From NCBI RefSeq assembly GCF_006717045.1, contig NZ_VFPH01000001.1:744001-808000 (forward strand): a stretch of DNA of 64,000 nt, read 5' to 3'. This document shows positions 17,961 through 26,580 of this stretch, one piece after another (positions within the stretch are counted from its first letter, which is position 1; each line of letters starts with the position of its first letter). The notes under the pieces are model-generated. The model saw only the letters and a list, made by a program, of their open reading frames with translations, was not told where the DNA came from and searched no databases. The stretch comes from Pseudonocardia cypriaca (GTDB lineage Bacteria > Actinomycetota > Actinomycetes > Mycobacteriales > Pseudonocardiaceae). The position numbers and the translations under genes are program-made.

Positions 17961-18125
17961 ATGCCATGGATGCCCGACGGGTTCGACGATGCAGGCGGGT
18001 CGGCGCGCTGGACGTCCTCAACCGCACCATCCAGCTACTCGTTGCCGGTCAAGAAGTCCGTGCGTGACAGGGAAGGGATCGACGACGGCGATCGGGTGAC
18101 GGTCCGGCTCGACGTGGCGAGCTGA
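17961..18125 (+). pseudogene. Relic of a DUF1905-like gene, C-terminal end only
   Basis: A frame ending at 18125 encodes LPVKKSVRDREGIDDGDRV followed by TVRLDV, the kind of C-terminal block (K-x-R-x-GI-x-GD-x-V-x-V-x-L-x-V) seen in small DUF1905 proteins. The upstream part in this frame is not family-like, and no full-length frame exists, so this looks like a decayed fragment. The rest of the 333-base gap between 17825 and 18157 shows nothing else. Confidence 0.4.
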
Positions 18126-18157
18126 CGACTGTCGGCTGTCAGCCCGGAGCCATCGCG

Positions 18158-19447
18158 CTACCCGCCCCCGAGCAGTACGAGCGAGATCGCCGGGACGTAG
18201 GTCACCAGGAACAGCGCGGCCAGCAGCACCAATGCCGTGGGTATCGCCGCCCGCGCGACCTGCAACACGCTCATCCCCGACATGCCGCTCGCCACGAACA
18301 GGTTCAGGCCGAGCGGCGGGGTGACCATGCCGATCTCCAGGTTCATCACCATGATGATCCCGAGGTGGATCGGGTTGACGCCGAGCTCGAGCGCGATCGG
18401 CAGCAGGATCGGCGCGAGGATGAGGATCGCGCTGGAGGTCTCCATGAAGCAGCCGGCCACCAGCAGGATGACGTTGACGAGCAGCAGGAACGTGAACGTG
18501 TTCAGCTCATAGCTCAGGAGCAGCTCGGTGATCTCACCGGGGATCCGTTCCGAGGTGAGCACGAACGAGAACAGGATCCCGTTCGCGATGATGAACATGA
18601 TCATCGCGGAGGTGCGGGAGGACGAGAGCAGGATCCCGCCGAGGTCCTTGAGGTCCAGCTCCTTGTAGATGAAGACGGACACGATCACCGCGTATAACAC
18701 GGCCATGGCGGCCGCCTCGGTCGGCGTGAACACACCGCCGTAGATGCCGCCGAGTACGAGCGCGGGGAGGGCGAGGCTCAGCACCGCGTCCCGGAGGGCG
18801 CGGAACTTCTCGGCCGTCGTCATCTCGATCGCGTGGTCGCCGGTGCCGTAGCCGCGGCGGTGGGAGACCAGGAACACCAGGCCGAGCAGCATGAAGCCGG
18901 CGAGGAGGCCGGGGAGGACGCCGGCGACGAACAGGTCGCCGATCGACTCCTCCGTCGCGATCCCGTAGACGATCATCGGGATCGACGGGGGGATGAGAAT
19001 GCCGAGCGAGCCGGACGTCGCGATCAGGCCGGTGGAGAAGCGCTTGGGGTAGCCGCTCGCGACCATCGCCGGGATGATGAGGGTGCCGACGGCGACGACG
19101 GTGGCCGGGCTGGACCCGGAGATCGCGGCGAAGAACATGCACGCGAGCACACCGGTCATCGCCAAGCCACCGCGGAACTGGCCGACCACGGCGTTGCACG
19201 CGGCGATGAGGCGTCTGCTGATCCCGCCGCGGCTCATGATGCTCGCCGCGAGCACGAAGAACGGGATCGCCATCAGCGGGAACGTGTTCAGGGAGTTGAA
19301 CAGGCGTTCCGGCACCTGGGTGAGCGGGATCGTCGTGTAGTAGAAGAAGTAGGCGAACGAGGTCAGGCCCAGCGCCACCGCGATCGGGGTGGAGGAGAAC
19401 AGCAGCGCGAAGAGGATGACGACCAGCGCGATCGAGGCTTCGGTCAC
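18158..19447 (-). CDS. dctM: TRAP transporter large permease (DctM-type)
   Basis: A 429-residue membrane protein with about twelve hydrophobic segments. It matches the DctM family in length and in its blocks FPLMAIPFFVLAASIMSRGG, MTGVLACMFFAAISGSSPAT, TSGSLGILIPPSIPMIVYG and LEIGMVTPPLGLNLFVASG. With the small permease and binding protein encoded upstream on the same strand it forms a sodium- or proton-driven importer for an organic acid. Its start overlaps the dctQ stop by four bases. The substrate cannot be read from the sequence; no catabolic genes lie beside it. Confidence 0.95.
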   Translation of the reverse strand: MTEASIALVVILFALLFSSTPIAVALGLTSFAYFFYYTTIPLTQVPERLFNSLNTFPLMAIPFFVLAASIMSRGGISRRLIAACNAVVGQFRGGLAMTGVLACMFFAAISGSSPATVVAVGTLIIPAMVASGYPKRFSTGLIATSGSLGILIPPSIPMIVYGIATEESIGDLFVAGVLPGLLAGFMLLGLVFLVSHRRGYGTGDHAIEMTTAEKFRALRDAVLSLALPALVLGGIYGGVFTPTEAAAMAVLYAVIVSVFIYKELDLKDLGGILLSSSRTSAMIMFIIANGILFSFVLTSERIPGEITELLLSYELNTFTFLLLVNVILLVAGCFMETSSAILILAPILLPIALELGVNPIHLGIIMVMNLEIGMVTPPLGLNLFVASGMSGMSVLQVARAAIPTALVLLAALFLVTYVPAISLVLLGGG

Positions 19448-20079
19448 CGGTCGTTCTCCTCGGGGTCGTCGCCGAGCTCGCGGCGGGTTCGCTCGACGTC
19501 ACGCACCTCGAGGCCCGTGGCTTCCGCTTCGACCTCGAGGATCGAGCGCTGCGCCTCGGCGAAGGCGTCCTCGCCGCGGGCGTTCCGCACGAGCATCTCC
19601 AGCGCGCGCAGGAGCATCAGCGTCAAACCGATGGGGACCGCAGCCTCGACGACCCACAGCGGAAGCTTGAGCGACGGGGTGATCGTCGAGGTGGAGAACG
19701 GCTCGAACAGCAGCAGCCATGCGAAGTAGCCGATGCACACGAGGTACACGACGGTGAGGGAGGCGGCGAGGACGGCGAGCGCACGCCTGCCGCGCGCCTT
19801 CAGGAACGCCCCGAAGATGTCGACGTTGACGTGCTCGTTGTGGCGCAGCGTGATGACGGCGCCGAGGAACGTCGAGTAGATGACCAAGTAGATGATCGCC
19901 TCCTCGGACCAGAAGAGGAAGATCCCGAAGACGTAGCGGAGCACGACCGCGACGATGGCGATGACCGCCGCCAGGCCGAGGGCCGACGCGGCCAGCACGT
20001 TCTCGATCAGGGTCAGCACCCGGTCGAAGCGCTGCAAGCTGACCTCCATGCGGGGGACGGGGATGGCCTTCTCGGCCAT
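19444..20079 (-). CDS. dctQ: TRAP transporter small permease (DctQ-type)
   Basis: A 211-residue protein with four hydrophobic segments and the DctQ-like block LFWSEEAIIYLVIYSTFLGA followed by hydrophilic HNEHVNVDIF. The C-terminal 50 residues form a charged cytoplasmic tail, longer than in many DctQ proteins. It lies between dctP (19 bases upstream) and dctM (4-base overlap), the usual order of TRAP operons. Confidence 0.93.
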   Translation of the reverse strand: MAEKAIPVPRMEVSLQRFDRVLTLIENVLAASALGLAAVIAIVAVVLRYVFGIFLFWSEEAIIYLVIYSTFLGAVITLRHNEHVNVDIFGAFLKARGRRALAVLAASLTVVYLVCIGYFAWLLLFEPFSTSTITPSLKLPLWVVEAAVPIGLTLMLLRALEMLVRNARGEDAFAEAQRSILEVEAEATGLEVRDVERTRRELGDDPEENDR

Positions 20080-20098
20080 CCCCTTCCCGTGGCGGGTG

Positions 20099-21154
20099 CT
20101 ACTGGGCGTTCTGCTGGGCGAGCAGGTCGTTGACGAGGTCCGGCCCGATGACGTCGGCGTACTGCTGCCACACCGACGGCACCACGCGGTCCCTGAACGC
20201 CTTGCGCTCCTCGGGGGTCAGTTCGAGGATCTGCGTCGTGCCCGCCTGCTGGATGGTGGCCTTGGCCTCCTCGTTCAGCTTCGCGGCGACCTCACGGTTG
20301 TGGGTGCTCGCCTCGCCGGCGGACTCCCGAACGATCGTCTGCAGGTCGGCGGGGAGGCTCTCGAGGAACTGGTTGTTGATCACGAGGACGTACCCGATGT
20401 AGCCGTGGTTCGACTCGGTGATGTGGCTCTGCACCGTGTGCATGTTCTGCGACTCGATGTTCGAGTACGGGTTCTCCTGGCCGTTGACCACGCCCTGCTG
20501 GAGCGCGTTGTACACCTCCGAGAACGCCATCGGCGTCGAGCTGGCGCCCCATTTCTCGAACTGGCTGCGCAGCACGTCGGAGGGCTGGATGCGGAAGCTC
20601 AGCCCGGCCAGCGAGTCGGGCGTGCGCATCTCGGTGTTGGACGAGAGCTGCTTGAGACCGTTGTCCCAGAGGCCGATCACCTTGATGTTGTTGGTCGCGA
20701 GCGCCTCGTTCTCGTAGATCGCCCGGCCCGCCGGGGAGTCCGGCGACACGACGGCAGGGATGTCGTCGACGCTGTCGAACAGGAACGGCAGGTCGAGCAC
20801 CTGCAGGGCGGGCGCGATCGTCGTGAACTTGGCGCTGGCGGGCGCCAGCATCTGAACGCTGTTCGACTGCAGGGCCTGCAGCTCGTCCTTGTCGCCGTAG
20901 AGCTCGGAGTTCGGGTAGACCTCGACGGTGATGCGGCCGCCGGAGCGCTGTTCGACGACCTCCTTGAACTTGTCCGCGGCCTGGCCCTTCGGCGTGGCCG
21001 GGGTCACGACGTGCGAGAACTTGATCGTGAAGGTCTCGCCGCCTGCCGCGTTGCCGCCGGCGCCTGCTCCCCGCGCGCCGCACGCGGCCAGGGTGAGCAC
21101 CCCGGCGAGTGCGAGCACGGCGAGCAGTGCACGACGCCTTTGTCGTCCCATCAT
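20099..21154 (-). CDS. dctP: TRAP transporter substrate-binding lipoprotein (DctP-type)
   Basis: A 351-residue extracytoplasmic binding protein. The N-terminus has positively charged residues, a hydrophobic core and a lipobox LAAC with Cys25, so it is lipid-anchored outside the membrane. Family blocks include IKFSHVVTPATPKGQAADKF, GLSFRIQPSDVLRSQF and NGQENPYSNIESQNMH. The conserved carboxylate-binding arginine region of DctP proteins is at the FRIQ block. It is the first gene of the dctPQM operon. A CGTTAACG palindrome about 70 bases upstream (21223-21230) could be part of its control region. Confidence 0.94.
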   Translation of the reverse strand: MMGRQRRRALLAVLALAGVLTLAACGARGAGAGGNAAGGETFTIKFSHVVTPATPKGQAADKFKEVVEQRSGGRITVEVYPNSELYGDKDELQALQSNSVQMLAPASAKFTTIAPALQVLDLPFLFDSVDDIPAVVSPDSPAGRAIYENEALATNNIKVIGLWDNGLKQLSSNTEMRTPDSLAGLSFRIQPSDVLRSQFEKWGASSTPMAFSEVYNALQQGVVNGQENPYSNIESQNMHTVQSHITESNHGYIGYVLVINNQFLESLPADLQTIVRESAGEASTHNREVAAKLNEEAKATIQQAGTTQILELTPEERKAFRDRVVPSVWQQYADVIGPDLVNDLLAQQNAQ

Positions 21155-21282
21155 CTCGTCCTTCCACAGCGGACCGTTGGCGCGGATACTCGCGGAGGAG
21201 CCCCGACTTGGGAAGGTTCGGTCGTTAACGGTCCGATCCCAGGTTCACTTCCATGACCGTGTGTGGCCTCTCGGTCACCGCT

Positions 21283-21327
21283 CGACTTGTGGACAACTCC
21301 GGTCGACCCGCCCGCCACCGAGTCGGT
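21283..21327 (+). repeat. Imperfect direct repeat, copy 1 (TTGTGGAYAACTCCGGTC type)
   Basis: About 43 bases resemble those at 23162-23204 in the same orientation. The shared core is TGTGGAYAACTCCGGTC, followed by a CCGCCC-like stretch and ending with GTCGGTG. This copy has GGACAA where copy 2 has GGATAA. The two copies bracket the uncharacterised gene at 21350-23092. Confidence 0.6.
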
Positions 21328-21349
21328 GTCCAGTGGGCCGAGCGCCAGA

Positions 21350-23092
21350 TCAGGCCCGGCTCTTGTGCTTCATCAACGACTTGCGCGCGGCCTTCGCGAC
21401 CGCCTTGTCGGGGTGGTGCGAACCGATCGCCTCGAGCACGTCGTCCAGCCGGGGATGATCGAGCCGCCAGATCCCGTCGAGGATGGCGGCACCGCCGTCC
21501 GGCGCCCCGTTGCTGAGGACGGCGACGACCTCCTCGGGTCCTGCGATGTCCAGGGCGACGGCCAGGAAGTCGACCAGTCCGGCCGCGAGCTGCGTGGGTT
21601 CCACCGACCGGGGGTCGAGCACGTCCTTGTCGACCAACCATTGCAGGACCAGCCCGCCGTGCGGGCCCTCCAGGTGGGGGCGGAGCGCGTCGACGACGTG
21701 GTCGGCGGCGAGATCGCCGAGCAGAGCGATACCCGTCATCGCGGTGACGGCGTCGCGGTGCTCGGCAAGGCTCTCGGCGGCCAGCTCCATCGCGGCGGCG
21801 CGCCGGTCGGGCTGTGCCGCCAGCCACTCGCCGACCTCGCCCCGCAGCTCCTCGTCGCCGAGGTGCGCGAACAGGTCGACGATCGCCGCGGCGTCCGCGT
21901 CGGCGGGTTCCGGGCGGATCGGCACGTCGAAACCGGCCTGCCGCACCAGCTCCACCGCGACCGGAACCCCGGCCGGGGTGAGCGCGGTGCGCCCACCCGG
22001 GTGGATCTCGCCGCAGTCCTCGCACGGAACGGGCTCGCCGTCGACGTACGCGAGCACGCCCAGGTCCAGCAGCTCGTCGAGCTGCGCGTAGGCCAGTTCG
22101 GCGACGGCGTTGGACATGAACTCGGACATGCCCGGCGCGACCGTCTCCACGAAGCTGCCGGTCAGCTCGTCGACGAGTCCCGCTTCGACGCCGGTGCCGG
22201 GGTGGCGGAGCATCTCGGCGAGCAGGGCGGTCGTGAACGCGTGGGCGACGGAGTCGAGCTCCGCGAAGGCGCCGAGGAACGAGTTCCTCGCCCCGGCGGC
22301 GGCGACCCCGGCGAGCGCCACCTTCTCGTAGGCCGCGCACTCGTCGAGGGTGGCGAAGCGCGCCACGGCGACCAGCCGGCCCTTCTGCCGGCGCACCACT
22401 CCGGCCTCGAGTGCGGTGTGGAAGAGCCGGCGCAGCCCGGGCAGGTCCTCGCTCGACCGGAAGCCGCCCACCGTCAGGTCGTCGCCGGTCTCGAGCGCGT
22501 CGACGAGGTGCCGGGCGTCGGCCAGCTGCAGGTTGCCCTTCGGGGTGAGCTTCCGGCCCGGCGGCGCGCAGTACTCCGCGAGGGCGCGCAGCCGGCGCAT
22601 CACCGGGATCGCGCGCACCGCGGCGAGCCGCTCGTCCTCGGGAGGCATCCGCACCGGGGGGATCTCCGGAAGGCCGGCGTCGAGCGCCATGCCGAACTCC
22701 GGAGAATCGCCCATCGCGTGGACGAACGCGTCGACGCTGCGCTCGCAGTGCTCCCGGATGGCGGACGGCGCGGCGCCCCCGGGCGCGAGCAAGTCGGTGT
22801 CGGCGAGAAACTCGACGAACGCGGCCACGGAGAGCGGGATCTCCCCGCAGACCTCGGGCGGTGCGGCGACCTTCCGCGGGCACCAGTCGAGCAGGAACGT
22901 GTCGATCTCGCCGACGGACCAGCGGTCGAGGTGGCCGTCGGCGTAGCCCCACTTCCAGTCCATCAGCAGGCCGGCGTCGTTCGGGTCGCCGGGCACGCCG
23001 TGCTCGTTCAGCCACTGCGCGAAGGCTTCGCCGAGCTCGTCACGCCTCCGGTAGTAGGCGTCCTCGTCCTGCGCGCCGAACCTCATCCGCAT
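21350..23092 (-). CDS. Hypothetical 580-residue helical protein
   Basis: I do not recognise this family. The start is placed at the ATG at 23092 (MRMRFGAQDEDAYYRRRDEL); the open frame extends 45 codons further, but that part is Pro/Arg-rich and overlaps the repeat and the intergenic region. The protein is acidic, alanine-rich and largely helical. One short Cys pair with a nearby His (PVPCEDCGEIHPGG, about residue 400) could bind zinc. The C-terminal 150 residues look like HEAT-type helical repeats (HLGDEELRGEVGEWLAAQP and LDDVLEAIGSHHPDKAVAKA). No membrane segment or signal peptide is visible. Confidence 0.6.
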   Translation of the reverse strand: MRMRFGAQDEDAYYRRRDELGEAFAQWLNEHGVPGDPNDAGLLMDWKWGYADGHLDRWSVGEIDTFLLDWCPRKVAAPPEVCGEIPLSVAAFVEFLADTDLLAPGGAAPSAIREHCERSVDAFVHAMGDSPEFGMALDAGLPEIPPVRMPPEDERLAAVRAIPVMRRLRALAEYCAPPGRKLTPKGNLQLADARHLVDALETGDDLTVGGFRSSEDLPGLRRLFHTALEAGVVRRQKGRLVAVARFATLDECAAYEKVALAGVAAAGARNSFLGAFAELDSVAHAFTTALLAEMLRHPGTGVEAGLVDELTGSFVETVAPGMSEFMSNAVAELAYAQLDELLDLGVLAYVDGEPVPCEDCGEIHPGGRTALTPAGVPVAVELVRQAGFDVPIRPEPADADAAAIVDLFAHLGDEELRGEVGEWLAAQPDRRAAAMELAAESLAEHRDAVTAMTGIALLGDLAADHVVDALRPHLEGPHGGLVLQWLVDKDVLDPRSVEPTQLAAGLVDFLAVALDIAGPEEVVAVLSNGAPDGGAAILDGIWRLDHPRLDDVLEAIGSHHPDKAVAKAARKSLMKHKSRA

Positions 23093-23161
23093 CGGGGCAG
23101 TGTTCCGCAGAACCACCGGGGCAGGCAGGTCGCGGTCGGATCGCCGATCCGGTCCTGGGGC

Positions 23162-23204
23162 CGATTGTGGATAACTCCGGTCCGCCCACCCGGCATCGTC
23201 GGTG
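23162..23204 (+). repeat. Imperfect direct repeat, copy 2, containing a perfect DnaA-box sequence
   Basis: This is the second copy of the repeat described at 21283-21327. It includes TGTGGATAA, the exact complement of a TTATCCACA DnaA box. No other DnaA boxes cluster here, so an origin is unlikely. Confidence 0.55.
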
Positions 23205-23225
23205 CGCCCGGGCACCGTCGGCGCC

Positions 23226-23543
23226 ATGACGAACTTCTTCGACGACCTGCCCTGGCACGACTACGACGACCCGGACGGCGACCCGGAGCACGACACCCCA
23301 GAACTGAGCCTCTCGCTGGAACAGCAGGCGGCACTGGCCGCAGCGGTAGAGCAGGCGCGGCGTTCGTGCGACGGCACGCTGCGCGCCGCGCAGGAATGGG
23401 CGCGGCGGGCCGGGGTCGACTGGCCGCCGCTGCGGCGCGAGCTGGAGGAGAACGGCGGCTACTGCGACTGCGAGGCGGTGCTCAACGTGTTCGGTGGCGA
23501 TTTCGACCGGGTCTTCGGCCTCCACGACGCCGACCCGGACTGA
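23226..23543 (+). CDS. DUF2695 family protein
   Basis: A 105-residue protein. The C-terminal half carries LRRELEENGGYCDCEAVLNV, the defining block of DUF2695, with the CDCE cysteine pair. The N-terminus is acidic (DLPWHDYDDPDGDPEHD). The ATG at 23226 was preferred over upstream codons because it gives the usual acidic N-terminus. Function is unknown. It is divergent from the 580-residue hypothetical gene. Confidence 0.72.
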   Translation: MTNFFDDLPWHDYDDPDGDPEHDTPELSLSLEQQAALAAAVEQARRSCDGTLRAAQEWARRAGVDWPPLRRELEENGGYCDCEAVLNVFGGDFDRVFGLHDADPD

Positions 23544-23678
23544 CGGGGCACGGCGTCCGCCACCCGCGCGCTCGCCGGCCGGCCCTGGGCCGCGTGGGCC
23601 TCGGCGGCGGTCCGATGTTGATCACGCCGAGCGGCATCACGTGTGGGCTGCAACGGTCCGCATTCATCGGTACCCACG

Positions 23679-23710
23679 AAGGAGGTGAGGACGTGGCGCA
23701 CGGGGAGTAG
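23679..23710 (+). promoter_or_regulatory. Near-perfect Shine-Dalgarno followed by a five-codon frame
   Basis: GAAGGAGGTGAGG at 23678-23690 is almost fully complementary to the 16S rRNA 3' end. Three bases later GTG (23693) starts a frame of only five codons (MAHGE) ending in TAG at 23710. The helicase gene starts 12 bases after that stop. It could be a minimal upstream reading frame or a leftover of a lost gene. Confidence 0.35.
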
Positions 23711-23721
23711 TCACTTGTCGC

Positions 23722-26580
23722 GTGCGCGCCGTGAGCGAATCGCTCTCCGTGACCGTCCCGCGGTGGTTCAATCGTCCGGGGGTCGTGAACGGGGGACGGA
23801 TGGGCGGGCACTGGAAGGCGGACGTCGTCGCGGCCGTCGAGCGATGGGCCGCCGTGGAGGCAGGGTCGAGCCGCGCGGGGTCGTGGGTCGACCTCGGCCC
23901 CGCGGATCCGCACGCCGACGGCCGGCTCCTCGTCGACGCGCGCGACCGGCGGGTCGCCTTCCTCGACGCCTGCCTCGCGGGTGAGCGCGGGCCGGAGCAC
24001 GAGCGGACCCACCCGGTCGAGGAACTGCGCGACGAGGCCGGGGTGCTCGTCGTCCGTCCGGCGGCGGGCACGCCGGAGGAGGGGCGGCGGCTGTGGGTGC
24101 GGGCGGCTCCCATCGTCGGATCGCTGCTGGACGGCCTGCGCGCGGTGGAGGAGGCGCCGCTGGCAGAGGCGCTCGCCGAGAAGCGGCCGGCCGGGAGCCC
24201 GACGTCGGACGCGACGGCGGAGGGGCTCGACGAGGAGCAGGTCGAGGCGTTCCGCGCGTGCCTGAGCCCCGGCCTCCGCCTGGTCTGGGCGCCGCCGGGG
24301 ACCGGCAGGACCGAGGTGCTGGCACGGGCGATCGAGGCGCTGGTCGACGAGGGCAAACGGGTGCTGCTCGTCTCGACGGTGGAGGAGGCGCTGGACGCGG
24401 TCACCGAGCAGATGTCTGCGGAGCCGGGCGTGGCCGTCCGGATCGGGCGGGAGGTGCTCGGCGCCGAGGCGGCCCGGGAGGTGGAGGAGGAATGCGCCGC
24501 GGTCGCCGCGGAGCTGCGGGCGATCGAGGAGCTGATTCCCGAGGCCGAGCGCCTGCGCGCCGAGCTGGGCGGCTTCGACGAGCGGGGCTACCGCGTCGCC
24601 TGCGCCCGCCTCGTGGCCGGACGTACCCTCGCGGAGCTCCGCCCGCGTCTGCGGGACGCCGAGGCGTCGGCCGACGCCGCGCGGCGGGGTGTCGTCGGCG
24701 CTGCCAACGAGCTGCGGGAGGCCCTGAACGCGCAGGCCGCACTCGGCCCGGTGCGGGACGCGTTCGAGCACCAGCGGCTCGCGGTCGAGGGCCTCGCCGT
24801 GCTGGCCCAGCGGCAGCGGACCCTGGAGGAGGAGCGCGACGCGCTCGCCGCGCAGGAGCCGCCCGGGCTGCGGGCGCGGCGGCAGCACCGCCGCCTCGTG
24901 GAGGCCGCCGACGCGGAGCTGCGGCGGTTCACCAGCGCGGCGGCGGCGGGCCGGCGGCGGTGGCTGGACGTGCAGCTGCAGACGCGTGCGGTGATCGGCG
25001 AGCACACCCAGGCCGAGATCGACGACGCCGACCAGCGCGTCGCGAACGCCGAGAACCTCGTGGCGGCCGCCGACGAGGGCTATCGGCATGCGCGTGAGCT
25101 GCTGATCAGGCTCCGCGGAGAGGTCGACGCCGCCGAGGCGCGGGGCGAGCCGACCGAGGACGATCGGCGCCTCGTCGCCGAGAGCGAGGCGCGCGGGCTG
25201 CCCGACCGCCATGCGCGCCTGCGCGAGCTGCTGTTCCGGCTGAACGGTGGGGCGGCGCTCGGCGCCAGGTACCGCGAGCTGGCCGGCCGGGCCCGGGAGC
25301 TGCGGGCGGATGCCGAGGCGCGGCTCGTCCACGAGGCCAGGGTGGTCGCGACGACGCTCACCCGGTCACGTCTGCACCCCGCCCTCGCCGACGCCGCGTT
25401 CGACGCCGTTCTCGTCGACGAGGCCGGTGGCACGCCGGTGGCCGAGGTCCTGCTCGCGCTGTGCCGGGCCTCCACCACTGCCGTGGTGTTCGGCGACTTC
25501 CTGCAGGCCGGCTGCGCGGTGCCGGACGACCAGAGCCCGGACTTCCAGCGGTGGGTCCGCGGCACCTGCTTCTCACACCTGGGGATCGCGACGCCGGCCG
25601 ACGTCGAGGCGCACGAGGGCTGCCTGGCGCTCACCAACCAGTCGCGCTTCGGTGCCGGCGTGCGCCGGCTGGCCGACGAGACGCTCTACGAGCGGCTGCG
25701 CGACGTCGGGGAGCCGCGCACCGACGTCGTGCTGATCGACGTGTCCACGGTTCCGGACCTCGCCGCGGCCCGCCCCGGTGCCGTCGTCGGGAGCTGGTCG
25801 GCCGCCGGTGCCGTGCTGGCCCGCGCGCTGGCCGAACGGCATCTGCGCGACGGGTCGGTCGGCGTCGTCACCGCGGACGTCGTGCAGGCGGACCTCACCC
25901 TGGCAGCGCTGCGGGACCGCGGCCTGGTCAGCGGGGTCGCGGTCGGTCCGGTGGCCGCGTTGCAGGGCCGCGAGTTCGCGACCGTCGTGCTCGATCTCGC
26001 CGCGGGGGATGACGGGCCGCGGACGCTCGGCGCCGGCATCACCTTGGCCCGAGACCGGGTCTACCTCGTTGCCGACGGTGTGGCGGACGGTCCGCTGCGC
26101 GCCGCCGTCGAGCGCGGCGACGTCCGGGTGTGGAGCGCGGCAGCGTTGCTGGGGGTTGCCGAGCCGCCCGCTGACGACCCGGCGTTCACCGAGGTGAGCG
26201 AGCTGCTGCGGGCCGATGTCCACGACGGGCAGGAGCTGGCGCGGCACCTCGCGGCGGCGCAGCGGTCGGTGTGGGTGTGTGCGCCGTGGGGGGACGCCGA
26301 CGGAGCGCTGCAGGAGGCCGCCGGTCGCGGCGTGCGCGTGCACGTGAGCCCCGGCTCCGGTGACGTCGCCGCGGCCGAGTCCGGCCACCAGGACGGCGGG
26401 ATCGTCGTCGTCGACGAGCAGGTCGTGCTCCTGGAAGCCGGCCAGAGCATGGTCGCGATATCCGGACCGGCGTTGGCGGGGCGGCTGCTGGCGGAGCTGC
26501 AGGCCGACTCGAGCGGGGAGCCCCAGGTCGGCATCCCCGAGCAGCGGCAGGAGCCGGTCGCGGCCCCGGCGGTCAGCTGA
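23722..26580 (+). CDS. SF1-like helicase with substituted P-loop and degenerate PLD-like end
   Basis: A 952-residue protein with the layout of DNA2/UPF1-like superfamily 1 helicases. The Walker A motif reads APPGTGRTE, with Arg196 where the catalytic lysine should be. Walker B is VLVDEAGGTP (D566, E567). A long Glu/Arg/Ala-rich coiled-coil-like insertion (about 240-520) separates them. Later helicase text includes ALTNQSRFGAGVRRLADETLYE and VGVVTADVVQADL. The last 130 residues resemble a phospholipase D-like domain (VWVCAPWGDADGALQEAAGRG, then GIVVVDEQVVLLEAG), but its HxK active site is not intact. The start could also be the GTG at 23731. It overlaps the next gene tail to tail by 8 bases. 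Confidence 0.75.
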   Translation: MRAVSESLSVTVPRWFNRPGVVNGGRMGGHWKADVVAAVERWAAVEAGSSRAGSWVDLGPADPHADGRLLVDARDRRVAFLDACLAGERGPEHERTHPVEELRDEAGVLVVRPAAGTPEEGRRLWVRAAPIVGSLLDGLRAVEEAPLAEALAEKRPAGSPTSDATAEGLDEEQVEAFRACLSPGLRLVWAPPGTGRTEVLARAIEALVDEGKRVLLVSTVEEALDAVTEQMSAEPGVAVRIGREVLGAEAAREVEEECAAVAAELRAIEELIPEAERLRAELGGFDERGYRVACARLVAGRTLAELRPRLRDAEASADAARRGVVGAANELREALNAQAALGPVRDAFEHQRLAVEGLAVLAQRQRTLEEERDALAAQEPPGLRARRQHRRLVEAADAELRRFTSAAAAGRRRWLDVQLQTRAVIGEHTQAEIDDADQRVANAENLVAAADEGYRHARELLIRLRGEVDAAEARGEPTEDDRRLVAESEARGLPDRHARLRELLFRLNGGAALGARYRELAGRARELRADAEARLVHEARVVATTLTRSRLHPALADAAFDAVLVDEAGGTPVAEVLLALCRASTTAVVFGDFLQAGCAVPDDQSPDFQRWVRGTCFSHLGIATPADVEAHEGCLALTNQSRFGAGVRRLADETLYERLRDVGEPRTDVVLIDVSTVPDLAAARPGAVVGSWSAAGAVLARALAERHLRDGSVGVVTADVVQADLTLAALRDRGLVSGVAVGPVAALQGREFATVVLDLAAGDDGPRTLGAGITLARDRVYLVADGVADGPLRAAVERGDVRVWSAAALLGVAEPPADDPAFTEVSELLRADVHDGQELARHLAAAQRSVWVCAPWGDADGALQEAAGRGVRVHVSPGSGDVAAAESGHQDGGIVVVDEQVVLLEAGQSMVAISGPALAGRLLAELQADSSGEPQVGIPEQRQEPVAAPAVS

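Noticed and set aside
23162..23204. A perfect DnaA box suggesting a replication origin
   Set aside because: It is a single box with no AT-rich region and no dnaA or dnaN genes nearby.
21263..23710. An 815-codon plus-strand frame over the hypothetical gene
   Set aside because: The sequence is His/Arg/Gly-rich shadow text; only its last codons coincide with the five-codon frame, which was noted separately.
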